NCBI RefSeq assembly: GCF_015477775.1 | Contig: NZ_JADLQO010000002.1 | Span: 744,001 to 808,000, forward strand | Length of the DNA stretch: 64,000 nucleotides | From: Nocardia abscessus | GTDB lineage: Bacteria > Actinomycetota > Actinomycetes > Mycobacteriales > Mycobacteriaceae | Direction: 5' to 3' | Part shown: in pieces, positions 49,264 through 57,723 of the stretch | Layout: each line of letters begins with the position of its first letter | Position numbering within the stretch: position 1 is the first letter of the stretch | Position numbers and translations under genes: made by a program | The notes under the pieces: generated by a model | The model's database searches: none | Told to the model about the DNA's origin: nothing | What the model saw: only the letters and a program-made list of their open reading frames with translations

Positions 49264-51531
49264 GTGACTGTTGCACAGCAAAAGCCGTTCACCGCAACGG
49301 TTCTCGGGCTACCACGAGTGGGGCCCAGGCGCGAGCTCAAGCGGGCCACCGAATCCTACTGGGCAGGCAAGATCGACGCCGACCGGTTGCACGCCGTGGC
49401 GCGCGACCTGCGGCACGCCCAGCTCACCGAGTCGCGGGCCGCGGGTCTGGACTCGATCCCGGTCGGCACGTTTTCCTACTACGACCAGATGCTCGACACC
49501 GCCGTCCTGCTCGGCGCGCTGCCGCCGCGGGTCGCCGGGATCACGGACCCGCTGGAGCGGTATTTCGCCGCCGCGCGCGGCACCGACACGGTCGAGCCCT
49601 TGGAGATGACCAAGTGGTTCGACACCAACTACCACTACCTGGTCCCGGAAATCGGCCCGGACACCGCCTTCTCGCTGCACCCCGAGAAGCTGCTGGCCGA
49701 ATTGCGGGAGGCACTCGAACTGGGTGTGCCCGCGCGGCCGGTGGTGATCGGCCCGATCACCTTCCTGAAGCTGGCGAAGGCGAGCGGCGGCGCGCCGCTC
49801 GCCCGGCTGATCGAGTTGCTGCCGCTGTATCGGGAGCTGCTGCGCAGGCTGGCCGTCGCCGGGGCCGAGTGGGTGCAGATCGACGAGCCCGTGCTGGTCA
49901 CCGACCTCACGGCGGAGGAGATCGACCTCGTGCAGGTCACCTACGACGAGCTCGCCGACGCCACCGATCGTCCGGCGATCCTCGTCGCGACCTACTTCGG
50001 CCAGCCGGGCGCCGCGCTCGCCGCCCTGGCGCGCACCGGCGTGGAGGGAGTCGCCCTCGATTTCACCTCCGGGGCCGACGTCGCCGCGGTGGCGGCCCTG
50101 CCCGCGCTGGCGGGCAAGCTGGTCGTCGCGGGAGTGGTGGACGGGCGCAATGTGTGGCGCACCGATCTCGACCGCGCCATGGCCGCCCTCGGCACATTGC
50201 TGGGATCCGCTGCGCACGTGGCGGTTTCGAGCTCCTGCTCGCTGCTGCACGTGCCCTACACCCTGGCCGTGGAGACGCGATTGGATGAGCGGCTGCGGTC
50301 CTGGCTGGCGTTCGGCGCGGAGAAGGTGGCCGAGGTCCGCCTGCTCGCGACCGGGCTGAGCGAGGGCACGGAGGCCATCGAGGCGGACTTGGCCGCGGTG
50401 CGCGCGGCACTGGCGTCGCGGAGGTCGGACCCGCGGCTGAACGACGCGCGGGTGCGGGCCAGGCTGGCCGAACTCGGGCCGGACGCCGACCGCCGCGCCC
50501 CCGCCGACCAGCGCCGGGAACTGCAACAGGAGCGGCTGCGGTTGCCCGCGCTGCCGACTACGACGATCGGTTCCTACCCACAGACCGCGAGCATCCGGCT
50601 GGCGCGAGCGGCGCTGCGCAAGGGCGAGATCGATCAGGCGGAGTACGTGCGCCGGATGCGCGCCGAAATCGCGGACGTCATCGCGCTGCAGGAGGAACTG
50701 GGGCTGGACGTGCTGGTGCACGGCGAGCCGGAGCGCAACGACATGGTGCAGTACTTCGCCGAGCAGCTCGACGGGTTCGCGGCGACCGAGCACGGGTGGG
50801 TGCAGTCCTACGGGACGCGCTGCGTGCGTCCGCCGATCCTGTTCGGCGACGTGGCGCGGCGGGAGCCGATGACCGTGGAGTGGATCGGCTACGCGCAGTC
50901 GCTCACCGACAAGCCGGTGAAAGGCATGCTGACCGGCCCGGTGACCATTCTGGCGTGGTCGTTCGTGCGCGACGATCAGCCGCTGGGCGAGTCCGCCCGC
51001 CAGGTGGCGCTGGCGATCCGGGACGAGACCGTCGACTTGGAGTCGGCGGGCGTGCGGATCATCCAGGTCGACGAGCCCGCCCTGCGGGAACTGCTTCCGT
51101 TGCGCGCGGCCGATCAGCCCGGATACCTGGAGTGGTCGGTGCGCTCGTTCCGGCTCGCGACCTCCGGGGTGTCGGATGCGACGCAGATCCACACGCACCT
51201 GTGCTACTCGGAGTTCGGTGAGGTGATCGATGCGATCGCCGGGCTGGACGCCGACGTCACGTCGATCGAGGCGGCACGCTCGCGGATGGAGGTGCTCGAC
51301 GACCTCAACGCGGCGGGTTTCGACCTCGGCGTCGGGCCGGGCGTCTACGACATCCACTCGCCTCGGGTTCCCGGTGTGGACGAGATCACCACGTCGCTGC
51401 GCGCGGCGCTGAAAGCCGTTCCGGCCGAACGGCTCTGGGTGAATCCGGACTGCGGGCTGAAGACCAGGGGACGCGTCGAGGTGGAGGCATCGCTGCGCAA
51501 CATGGTCGCCGCGGCGGCGGCCGTGCGGTGA
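49264..51531 (+). CDS. metE: Cobalamin-independent methionine synthase
   Basis: 755-residue zinc enzyme that transfers a methyl group from methyltetrahydropteroyl-glutamate to homocysteine. The start [20 protein letters not shown] is set by GTG 49264 with TGGAG eight bases upstream. The N-terminal barrel carries [16 protein letters not shown]. The C-terminal catalytic barrel has [30 protein letters not shown], the zinc ligands in HTHLCYSEF and [10 protein letters not shown]. Repression by B12 is predicted from the upstream riboswitch. Confidence 0.96.
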   Translation: MTVAQQKPFTATVLGLPRVGPRRELKRATESYWAGKIDADRLHAVARDLRHAQLTESRAAGLDSIPVGTFSYYDQMLDTAVLLGALPPRVAGITDPLERYFAAARGTDTVEPLEMTKWFDTNYHYLVPEIGPDTAFSLHPEKLLAELREALELGVPARPVVIGPITFLKLAKASGGAPLARLIELLPLYRELLRRLAVAGAEWVQIDEPVLVTDLTAEEIDLVQVTYDELADATDRPAILVATYFGQPGAALAALARTGVEGVALDFTSGADVAAVAALPALAGKLVVAGVVDGRNVWRTDLDRAMAALGTLLGSAAHVAVSSSCSLLHVPYTLAVETRLDERLRSWLAFGAEKVAEVRLLATGLSEGTEAIEADLAAVRAALASRRSDPRLNDARVRARLAELGPDADRRAPADQRRELQQERLRLPALPTTTIGSYPQTASIRLARAALRKGEIDQAEYVRRMRAEIADVIALQEELGLDVLVHGEPERNDMVQYFAEQLDGFAATEHGWVQSYGTRCVRPPILFGDVARREPMTVEWIGYAQSLTDKPVKGMLTGPVTILAWSFVRDDQPLGESARQVALAIRDETVDLESAGVRIIQVDEPALRELLPLRAADQPGYLEWSVRSFRLATSGVSDATQIHTHLCYSEFGEVIDAIAGLDADVTSIEAARSRMEVLDDLNAAGFDLGVGPGVYDIHSPRVPGVDEITTSLRAALKAVPAERLWVNPDCGLKTRGRVEVEASLRNMVAAAAAVR

Positions 51532-51553
51532 CCCAGCCCGCCTGACCGATGCC

Positions 51554-51586
51554 CGGTGCCCCCTTCGCCCAGCGAGGGGGGCACCG
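51554..51586 (+). terminator. Terminator after metE
   Basis: CGGTGCCCCCTTCG (51554-51567) pairs with CGAGGGGGGCACCG (51573-51586), one wobble, loop of five bases. It lies 23 bases after the metE stop. Confidence 0.85.
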
Positions 51587-51600
51587 AATCCTGCACGGCC

Positions 51601-51750
51601 TCAGCCGGATTCCGGCTCCGGCCGGGGCGGCTGCCGCCGCCGCAAGGTGTACCGATCACAGGGCTCTTCCCGCCGCGTCACGGGCAACTCCCGCGCCCGC
51701 GCCCGCATCCCCCGCCGCCACGCCGTATGACAACCAGAACAACGCTCCAC
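51601..51750 (-). CDS. Candidate 49-residue cysteine/arginine-rich protein
   Basis: VERCSGCHTAWRRGMRARAR opens the product, then ELPVTRREEPCDRYTLRRRQ and a PPRPEPESG tail. CSGCH and a later Cys resemble a partial metal site. AGGAGG lies eight bases before the GTG at 51750, the best argument for translation. It is very basic and has no recognised homolog. It is downstream of the epoxide-hydrolase-like gene on the same strand, 125 bases away. It could also be a chance frame in GC-rich sequence. Confidence 0.35.
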   Translation of the reverse strand: MERCSGCHTAWRRGMRARARELPVTRREEPCDRYTLRRRQPPRPEPESG

Positions 51751-51875
51751 CGGCCACCCCTCCTCGAACCTCGACTTATGTCTTTCCCCTCTTGCCTACT
51801 TCGACGCACCCATGCCGGATTCGGTTCCCCGCGATTCCGGAACTCGTGTGACAGACGATCGCCGAGCCCTCCGCT

Positions 51876-52247
51876 CTACAGGCCGAAGGCTCGGTTGATG
51901 GCGGCCATGTCGAAATAGTCGCGCCAGGCGGTGATGGCGCCGTCGGCGACTTCGAAGAAGCCCATGACGGGGAGCGGGGTCTCGCGGCCGGCGGAGCGCA
52001 GGGTGTCGGTGCGCTCGTTCATGACCACGTTGCCGGATGCGATCTGATGGTGGATGTCGAAGTCGATCGCCTCGAAGGTGGTCAGGAAGCCTGCGATGAA
52101 GTCACGGATCGCGGTGCGGCCGACGATGGGTTCCATCGGGATGTTGTGGTAAACGGCGTCCTCGGAGAAGTACGCGCTGATTCGATCCGGGTCGGGGTCG
52201 GACCAGCTTCGGCACATCGCACGCACGAGCTCGTCGGGATCGGGCAT
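51876..52247 (-). CDS. Limonene-1,2-epoxide hydrolase-like protein
   Basis: 123-residue protein of the SnoaL/NTF2-like fold. The residues matching the limonene-epoxide hydrolase active site are present: Y33 and N35 (AVYHNIPMEP), R79 and D81 (VMNERTDTL), and D110 in WRDYFD. Their spacing agrees with the Rhodococcus enzyme (Y53, N55, R99, D101, D132). The natural epoxide is unknown. A sharp 20-bp palindrome lies 54 bases upstream of its ATG, implying dedicated repression. Confidence 0.83.
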   Translation of the reverse strand: MPDPDELVRAMCRSWSDPDPDRISAYFSEDAVYHNIPMEPIVGRTAIRDFIAGFLTTFEAIDFDIHHQIASGNVVMNERTDTLRSAGRETPLPVMGFFEVADGAITAWRDYFDMAAINRAFGL

Positions 52248-52300
52248 TCGCTTGGCTCACTTCCTGCTGCCGGAGGACGGGGGGCCGGACCTCTCGATTG

Positions 52301-52320
52301 AACCAAGCAATTGCTCGGTT
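52301..52320. promoter_or_regulatory. 20-bp palindrome upstream of the epoxide-hydrolase-like gene
   Basis: AACCAAGCAATTGCTCGGTT is palindromic except for one mismatched pair. Its form (ACC-N-AGCA..TGCT-N-GGT) is typical of TetR-type operators. It lies between the prpC stop and the hydrolase start. No TetR gene is adjacent. Confidence 0.65.
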
Positions 52321-52374
52321 GGGAAGAGTGGGACCACGGCCTCCCCGGCTCCGTCGGCGGCAGACCCGCCCCGG

Positions 52375-53508
52375 TCAGCGGCTGACGACCAGCTCCCGCT
52401 GCGGGACCCCGGTGTACTCCGACAGCGGCCGGATCAGCGCGTTCGAGGCCACCTGCTCGATGATGTGCGCGGTCCACCCGGTGATCCGGCTCATCACGAA
52501 GATCGGCGTGAACATCCCGATGTCGAAACCCATCAGGTAGTAGGCCGGTCCGGCGGGGAAATCCAGATTCGGCTCGATCCCGGTGGCCTCGCCCATCGCG
52601 CGTTCCAGCGCGGCGGACACGCGCAGCCAGCGTTCGCCTCCGGTCACCGCCGCCACCTGCGCCAGTTCCGCGCGCATGGTCGGCACCCGGGAATCGCCGT
52701 TCTTGTAGACCCGATGCCCGAAGCCCATCACCTTCTGCTTGTCGGCGAGCTTCGCGCGCACCCATTCGCCGGCCATCTCCGGTTCGCCGATCTCCAGCAG
52801 CGCGCGCATGACGGCCTCGTTGGCGCCGCCGTGCAGTGGCCCTTTCAGCGCCCCGATCGCGGCCGTGACCGCGCTGTAGATGTCCGACCGCGTGGAGGTG
52901 ACCACCCGTGCGGCGAAGGTGGAGGCGTTGAAACCGTGCTCCGCGTAGAGGATCAGCGACGTCTCGAACGCCCGGACGATCCGCGGATCGGGCAGCGCGC
53001 CGAAGCACATGTTCAGGAAGTTCGCCGCGAAGCCCAGGTGCGGATGCGGCGCGACGGGATCCAGCCCACGCCGCCGCCGCATGTCGGCGGCGATGACGGT
53101 CGGCAGCACGGCGGTCAGGCGCAATGCCTTGGCGGGCAGCGCCCGCTGTGCGGTGGCACCGGAAAGGTCCTCCTCCGGGTCCTCGGCCCCCAGATAACTC
53201 ACCACCGTCCGCACCACGTCCATCGGATGACAGGAGTCGGGCATCTTCTCGATCAGCGAGAGGATCGATCGGTCGATCCGACGCTGGGCGCGCTCGCGCC
53301 GGCACAGCAACTCGAGCTGTGCCGCATCGGGTAGCTCGCCGTACCAGAGCAGGTACGCGACCTCCTCGAATCCGCAGTGCCGCGCCAGATCCGGCACGGC
53401 GTAGCCGCGATAGGTCAGGGAGTTGGTCTCCGGCACCACCTTCGAGATGGCGGTGGTGTCGACCACCACTCCGGCCAGGCCCTTCTTGATCTCGGTCATG
53501 TCGCTCAC
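52375..53508 (-). CDS. prpC: 2-methylcitrate synthase / citrate synthase
   Basis: 377-residue type II citrate synthase that condenses propionyl-CoA with oxaloacetate. GPLHGGANEAVMRALLEIGE carries the substrate histidine. KVMGFGHRVYKNGDSRVP has the second catalytic histidine and FPAGPAYYLMGFDIGMFTPI the catalytic aspartate region. GTG 53508 overlaps the prpB stop (GTGA); ATG 53499 is an alternative. It ends the prpDBC set. In M. tuberculosis the equivalent gene also serves as gltA1. Confidence 0.94.
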   Translation of the reverse strand: MSDMTEIKKGLAGVVVDTTAISKVVPETNSLTYRGYAVPDLARHCGFEEVAYLLWYGELPDAAQLELLCRRERAQRRIDRSILSLIEKMPDSCHPMDVVRTVVSYLGAEDPEEDLSGATAQRALPAKALRLTAVLPTVIAADMRRRRGLDPVAPHPHLGFAANFLNMCFGALPDPRIVRAFETSLILYAEHGFNASTFAARVVTSTRSDIYSAVTAAIGALKGPLHGGANEAVMRALLEIGEPEMAGEWVRAKLADKQKVMGFGHRVYKNGDSRVPTMRAELAQVAAVTGGERWLRVSAALERAMGEATGIEPNLDFPAGPAYYLMGFDIGMFTPIFVMSRITGWTAHIIEQVASNALIRPLSEYTGVPQRELVVSR

Positions 53509-54422
53509 TCGCTCACGGTGAAGGTGAATATGTCCGCGTCGAACGCGTTGTACTGCTCGTAGCGCAGCAGTTCGTAGAGCCGGGACCGGTGCTGCATGGT
53601 CCCGAGCAGGGCGGCCTGCGTCCCGGTGCGGTCGATCTCGCGCAGCCCCTGCTCCACGGCGTACATGGCCAGCCGCAGCGTCGTCACGGGATAGATCACC
53701 GCGTTGTAACCGAGTTCTTCGAGCGCCTGTGCGGAGAGCAGCTCGGACTTGCCGAACTCGGTCATGTTCGCCAGCAGCGGGATGCGCAACGCGGCACGGA
53801 ATTTCGCGAACTCCGCCGCGTCGGCCAGCGCTTCGGTGAAGATCAGGTCCGCGCCCGCGTCCGCGTAGGCTTTGGCCCGGTCGATCGCGGCGGCGAGTCC
53901 GTCGGTGCCGCGCGCGTCGGTGCGGGCGCAGATGACGAAATCCGGGTCGCGGCGGGCCGAGACAGCGGCGCGCAGACGCCGCACCATGTCCTCGACCGGC
54001 ACGACGGCCTTGCCGTCGAGGTGACCGCAGCGCTTCGGATTTACCTGATCCTCGATGTGACAGCCCGCCAGTCCGGCGTCCTCCAGGAGGGTGACGGTGC
54101 GCGCGGCGTTCATCGGCTCCCCGAAGCCGGTGTCGGCGTCGACGAGCACCGGAAGGTCGGTGACCCTGGCGATCTGCTGCCCCCGCGCGGCCACCTCGCT
54201 GAGCGTGGTCAGGCCGATGTCGGGCAAGGCCAGTTCGGCCGAGAGCACCGCGCCCGAAACGTACACGCCTTCGAACCCGATCTCCTCGATCAGCCGGGCC
54301 ACCAGCGGATCGAACGCGCCGGGAAACCGCTGGATCCGGCCCGAGGCCAGACCGGCACGCAACGCCGCGCGCTTCTGCTGTGGGGTCGTCGCCGACGACA
54401 ACAGGCCGGTCACCGCGCCCAC
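53505..54422 (-). CDS. prpB: 2-methylisocitrate lyase
   Basis: 305-residue ICL/PEPM-family lyase splitting 2-methylisocitrate into pyruvate and succinate. The catalytic cysteine motif KRCGHLDGK is intact. LPVLVDADTGFGEPMNAART is the metal-binding loop, followed by LAGCHIEDQVNPKRCGHL. The start is GTG 54422, divergent by 17 bases from the DUF1737 gene. The gap to prpD is occupied by that antisense gene. Confidence 0.94.
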   Translation of the reverse strand: MGAVTGLLSSATTPQQKRAALRAGLASGRIQRFPGAFDPLVARLIEEIGFEGVYVSGAVLSAELALPDIGLTTLSEVAARGQQIARVTDLPVLVDADTGFGEPMNAARTVTLLEDAGLAGCHIEDQVNPKRCGHLDGKAVVPVEDMVRRLRAAVSARRDPDFVICARTDARGTDGLAAAIDRAKAYADAGADLIFTEALADAAEFAKFRAALRIPLLANMTEFGKSELLSAQALEELGYNAVIYPVTTLRLAMYAVEQGLREIDRTGTQAALLGTMQHRSRLYELLRYEQYNAFDADIFTFTVSE

Positions 54423-54427
54423 CGCCC

Positions 54428-54433
54428 TACGCT
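54428..54433 (+). promoter_or_regulatory. -10 element of a probable leaderless DUF1737 transcript
   Basis: TACGCT ends six bases before the ATG at 54440, with no Shine-Dalgarno sequence. It places an antisense promoter at the 5' end of prpB. Confidence 0.45.
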
Positions 54434-54439
54434 CATCGC

Positions 54440-54616
54440 ATGACCGAAGCCGAACCGCTGCGCTACCGACTGATCACCGGCGTCGACGACGCTCGATTCT
54501 GCGCCCGCGTCAGCGACCTGCTCGCGCAGGGCTATCGGCTGCACGGATCGCCCGCGCTCACCTTCGACGGCGAGAACGTGATCGCCGCGCAGGCGGTGAT
54601 TTTGGACGAGGACTGA
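54440..54616 (+). CDS. DUF1737 protein, antisense inside the prpD-prpB gap
   Basis: 58-residue protein. LRYRLITGVDDARFCARVSD followed by LLAQGYRLHGSPALTFDGEN is the DUF1737 pattern. Function unknown. It is transcribed against prpDBC and ends nine bases short of the prpD stop. ATG 54440 is preferred to an upstream in-frame start at 54380. Confidence 0.75.
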   Translation: MTEAEPLRYRLITGVDDARFCARVSDLLAQGYRLHGSPALTFDGENVIAAQAVILDED

Positions 54617-54624
54617 CGCTCGCA

Positions 54625-56148
54625 TCAGAAGATCCCTTCGGCAATCCGCGGCGCCCGGGTGAGCACCTCGTCGGACACGGTGAAATTCAGTTGATCCAGC
54701 TCACCGGCGGCCAGTTCCGGCGTCCGCTGGGCCGCGTCGAGGAAGCGCTCCTGCTCCGCCTCGTCGAGCACCTCTTCGGCCAGGGTGCGGAACTTGGCGA
54801 TGTACTGAGCCCGGCCGAACGGACGCGCTCCCAGCGGATGGGCGTCGGCGACGGCCAATTCGTCGATGATCGTCTCCCCGCTCGCCAGCGTGACCACGGC
54901 GCGCGCGCCGAATGCCTTCTCCCCGGGGTCGGTGGCGTGGTAGCGCCGGGTCCACTCCGGGTCCTCGGTCGTGCGGATCTTGCGCCACAGCGCGACGGTG
55001 TCGGGCCGCCGCGCCCGCTCGGGCGCGTACGACCGCTCGTGGTGCCAGGTCCCGTCCTGCAGTGCCACCGCGAAGATGTAGGGCACCGAATGATCGAGTG
55101 TTTCGCGGCTGGCATGCGGATCGAATTTCTGCGGGTCGCCGGAGCCGGTGCCGATCACCACATGCGTGTGGTGGCTGGTGTGCAGCACGATCGAGGCGAT
55201 CTGAGCCGTATCGCCGATCCGCGCCCGCATCCGGCGCGCGAGATCGATCGGCGCCTGACTCTGGTATTCGGCCGAGTGCTCCTTGGTGTAGCTGTCCAGG
55301 ATGGCGCGCTTGGCCTCGCCGGGGCCCGGCAGCGGCACGCGATATTCGGCCTCCGGTCCGCCGAGTAACCGGGCGATCACCCCATCGGCGCCCTCCCAGA
55401 TCGGCGCGGGCGCACCCTCGCCGCGCAGTGCGCGATCCACTGCCTCGACCGCCATCTTGCCCGCGAAGGCGGGTGCGTAAGCCTTCCAGCTGGAGATCTC
55501 GCCTTTGCGGGACTGTCGCGTCGCCGTGGTGGTGTGCAGCGCCTGGCCGAGCGCCTGGTAGATCGTCTCGGTGTCGAGCCCGAGCAACGTGCCGATTCCC
55601 GCCGCGACGGAGGGGCCGAGGTGGGCGACGTGATCGATCTTGTGCTCGTGCAGGCAGATCCCGCGCGCCAGGTCGATCTGGATCTCGTAGCCGGTGGCCA
55701 GCCCGCGGATCAGCTCAGCGCCGCTGCGACCGAGATGCTGGGCGACCGCGAGGATCGGCGGGATGTTGTCACCCGGATGCGAGTACTCCGCGGCGAGGAA
55801 CGTGTCATGGAAGTCCAGTTCCCGCACCGCGACCCCATTGGCCCAAGCGGCCCACTCGGGCGAAACCCGCTGCCCGACCGGCAGGCCGAAGACCGTGGCC
55901 CCGCGCCGGTCTGTGCGCGGCCGGTAGGGCTGCGCGGTGGCCTGGGCGCGCGCGGCGGCCACGGGGCGGCGCGTCAGCGAAGCGGCGGCTACCGCGGCGT
56001 TGTCGATGATCCGATTGACGATCATCGCGGCGACTTCGGCGGTGACTTCGACCTGGTCGGCGGCCACTTCGGCGATCTTGGTGGCGAGGTGATCCGAGCG
56101 CGGGAACTCCTCGGCGGCGGAACGGGCTCGTACGATGTGTGTCTTCAT
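54625..56148 (-). CDS. prpD: 2-methylcitrate dehydratase
   Basis: 507-residue MmgE/PrpD-family enzyme that dehydrates 2-methylcitrate. [20 protein letters not shown] is a family hallmark, as are [20 protein letters not shown] and [25 protein letters not shown] lies four bases before the ATG. It is the first gene of prpDBC and divergent from prpR across a short operator region. Confidence 0.94.
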   Translation of the reverse strand: MKTHIVRARSAAEEFPRSDHLATKIAEVAADQVEVTAEVAAMIVNRIIDNAAVAAASLTRRPVAAARAQATAQPYRPRTDRRGATVFGLPVGQRVSPEWAAWANGVAVRELDFHDTFLAAEYSHPGDNIPPILAVAQHLGRSGAELIRGLATGYEIQIDLARGICLHEHKIDHVAHLGPSVAAGIGTLLGLDTETIYQALGQALHTTTATRQSRKGEISSWKAYAPAFAGKMAVEAVDRALRGEGAPAPIWEGADGVIARLLGGPEAEYRVPLPGPGEAKRAILDSYTKEHSAEYQSQAPIDLARRMRARIGDTAQIASIVLHTSHHTHVVIGTGSGDPQKFDPHASRETLDHSVPYIFAVALQDGTWHHERSYAPERARRPDTVALWRKIRTTEDPEWTRRYHATDPGEKAFGARAVVTLASGETIIDELAVADAHPLGARPFGRAQYIAKFRTLAEEVLDEAEQERFLDAAQRTPELAAGELDQLNFTVSDEVLTRAPRIAEGIF

Positions 56149-56217
56149 GCATCCTCCACGACGCGGCGACGAATCTCTCTTCGCACGCTACGCAGATCGG
56201 TCAAGACACTTAATACC

Positions 56218-56270
56218 TCGCAAAAGCATATTTTCGTGGGTAAGAACGCGTGTTTTTGCGATGATTGCGA
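56218..56270. promoter_or_regulatory. Candidate PrpR operators between prpD and prpR
   Basis: TTGCGA-N3-TTGCGA lies at 56256-56270 within TTTTTGCGATGATTGCGAA. An inverted TCGCAAAA is at 56218-56225. These resemble the TTTGCAAA-type half-sites of PrpR/RamB-family regulators and sit between the divergent prpD and prpR starts. Confidence 0.6.
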
Positions 56271-56294
56271 ATAAGCGCAGCTACCATCGTGCAC

Positions 56295-57716
56295 GTGCGC
56301 AAGATGTATGCGGGCGCCCGGCTTCGGCGATTGCGCGAAGAGCGGAGGATGACTCAGGCGGCTCTGGCGAAATCGCTGGATCTGTCGCCGAGCTATCTCA
56401 ACCAGCTCGAGCGCGACCAACGCCCCCTCACCATTCCCGTACTGCTGAAACTGAATTCCACCTTCGACCTCGACGTCCAGTTCTTCGCCGCCGACTCGGA
56501 CGCGCGCCTGGTGTCCGACCTGCACGAAGTGCTGGTGGACGCCGCGGGCGGGCACACCGCGCCGCTGACCGAAGTCGAGGAGCTGGCGACCCGTCAGCCG
56601 GAGGTCGCCAGGATCGTCGTCGCGATGCACCGCCGACTACGCGCCGCCACCGATCAGCTCGACCTGCTCTCCGCGCGGGTCTCCGCGCCCGCGGGCGCGC
56701 CCGGGGTGCCGATGCCCTACGAGGACGTGCGCGACTTCTTCTACGACCACCACAATCACATTCCGCAGCTGGACATCGCCGCCGAGCAACTGTTCGAGAA
56801 CTCCGGGCTCAGCATCGGCTCGCTCGATCGCCAGCTCGCGCGGATCGCCGAGGAACGCGCGGGCGTGACCGTGCTGGTGCGCGGCGACGGCGCCGACCCC
56901 ACGGTCCCCAAACGGCACTACGACCCGGAGACACGCACGCTCACCCTCGCTCGTCGGCTGCGGCCCGGCCAGCGCGCCTTCCAGATCGCCACTACGCTCG
57001 GCTTCCTGCTGTACAGGGAGGAGCTGGACGGCGTCCTGGCCGAAACCCCGTCGCTCAGCGGCGAATCCCGCACGCTCGCGCGGATCGGGCTGGCCAACTA
57101 CTTCGCAGGCGCGCTGGTGCTGCCGTACGGGCGATTCCTGCGCTCGGCCGAGGAACTGCGTTACGACATCGACCTGCTCGCCCTGCGTTTCGAGGTCGGC
57201 TTCGAAACCATCTGCCATCGGCTCAGCACCTTGCAGCGGCAAGGACAGCGCGGCGTCCCGTTCTTCTTCGTGCGCACCGATCGCGCGGGCAACATCTCCA
57301 AACGTCAGTCCGCCACCGCGTTCCATTTCTCCCGGGTCGGCGGCAGTTGCCCGCTGTGGGTAGTGCACGAAGCCTTCGCACATCCCGGCCGCATACTCAC
57401 CCAGATCGCCGAGATGCCCGACGGCCGCCGCTATCTATGGGTGGCCCGCACCGCGGCGATCGCACCGCACGGGTTCGGCACCGCGGCGAAGAACTTCGCG
57501 ATCGGTCTCGGCTGCGACATCGAATACGCCGACCGCCTGGTGTATTCGGCCGGGTTGCAGCTGGACGACCCGGCCACCGCGGTCCCCATCGGCGCGGGCT
57601 GCAAGGTGTGCGAGCGTCCGGCATGCCCACAGCGCGCCTTCCCGCACATCGGCAGTCCGCTGGCCGTCACCGAATACACCAGCACCGACCTGCCCTACCC
57701 ACGGCTCGGGCGCTGA
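56295..57716 (+). CDS. prpR: Propionate-metabolism regulator PrpR (ScfR type, Fe-S)
   Basis: 473-residue XRE-family regulator activating methylcitrate-cycle genes in response to short-chain acyl-CoA. Helix-turn-helix: about residues 5-60, with LRRLREERRMTQAALAKSLD and LSPSYLNQLERDQRPL. A central IrrE-like/DUF2083 region contains GESRTLARIGLANYFAGALV and ISKRQSATAFHFSRVGGSCP. The C-terminal GAGCKVCERPACPQRAFP supplies three cysteines which, with a further residue, could hold an Fe-S cluster as reported for mycobacterial PrpR. GTG 56295 aligns best with Rv1129c and has TACCAT (56282-56287) seven bases upstream, so it is probably leaderless. Confidence 0.93.
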   Translation: MRKMYAGARLRRLREERRMTQAALAKSLDLSPSYLNQLERDQRPLTIPVLLKLNSTFDLDVQFFAADSDARLVSDLHEVLVDAAGGHTAPLTEVEELATRQPEVARIVVAMHRRLRAATDQLDLLSARVSAPAGAPGVPMPYEDVRDFFYDHHNHIPQLDIAAEQLFENSGLSIGSLDRQLARIAEERAGVTVLVRGDGADPTVPKRHYDPETRTLTLARRLRPGQRAFQIATTLGFLLYREELDGVLAETPSLSGESRTLARIGLANYFAGALVLPYGRFLRSAEELRYDIDLLALRFEVGFETICHRLSTLQRQGQRGVPFFFVRTDRAGNISKRQSATAFHFSRVGGSCPLWVVHEAFAHPGRILTQIAEMPDGRRYLWVARTAAIAPHGFGTAAKNFAIGLGCDIEYADRLVYSAGLQLDDPATAVPIGAGCKVCERPACPQRAFPHIGSPLAVTEYTSTDLPYPRLGR

Positions 57717-57723
57717 CCAGGCC

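Noticed and set aside
49309..51357. 682-codon open frame opposite metE
   Set aside because: Antisense shadow of metE with a biased Arg/His/Gln composition.
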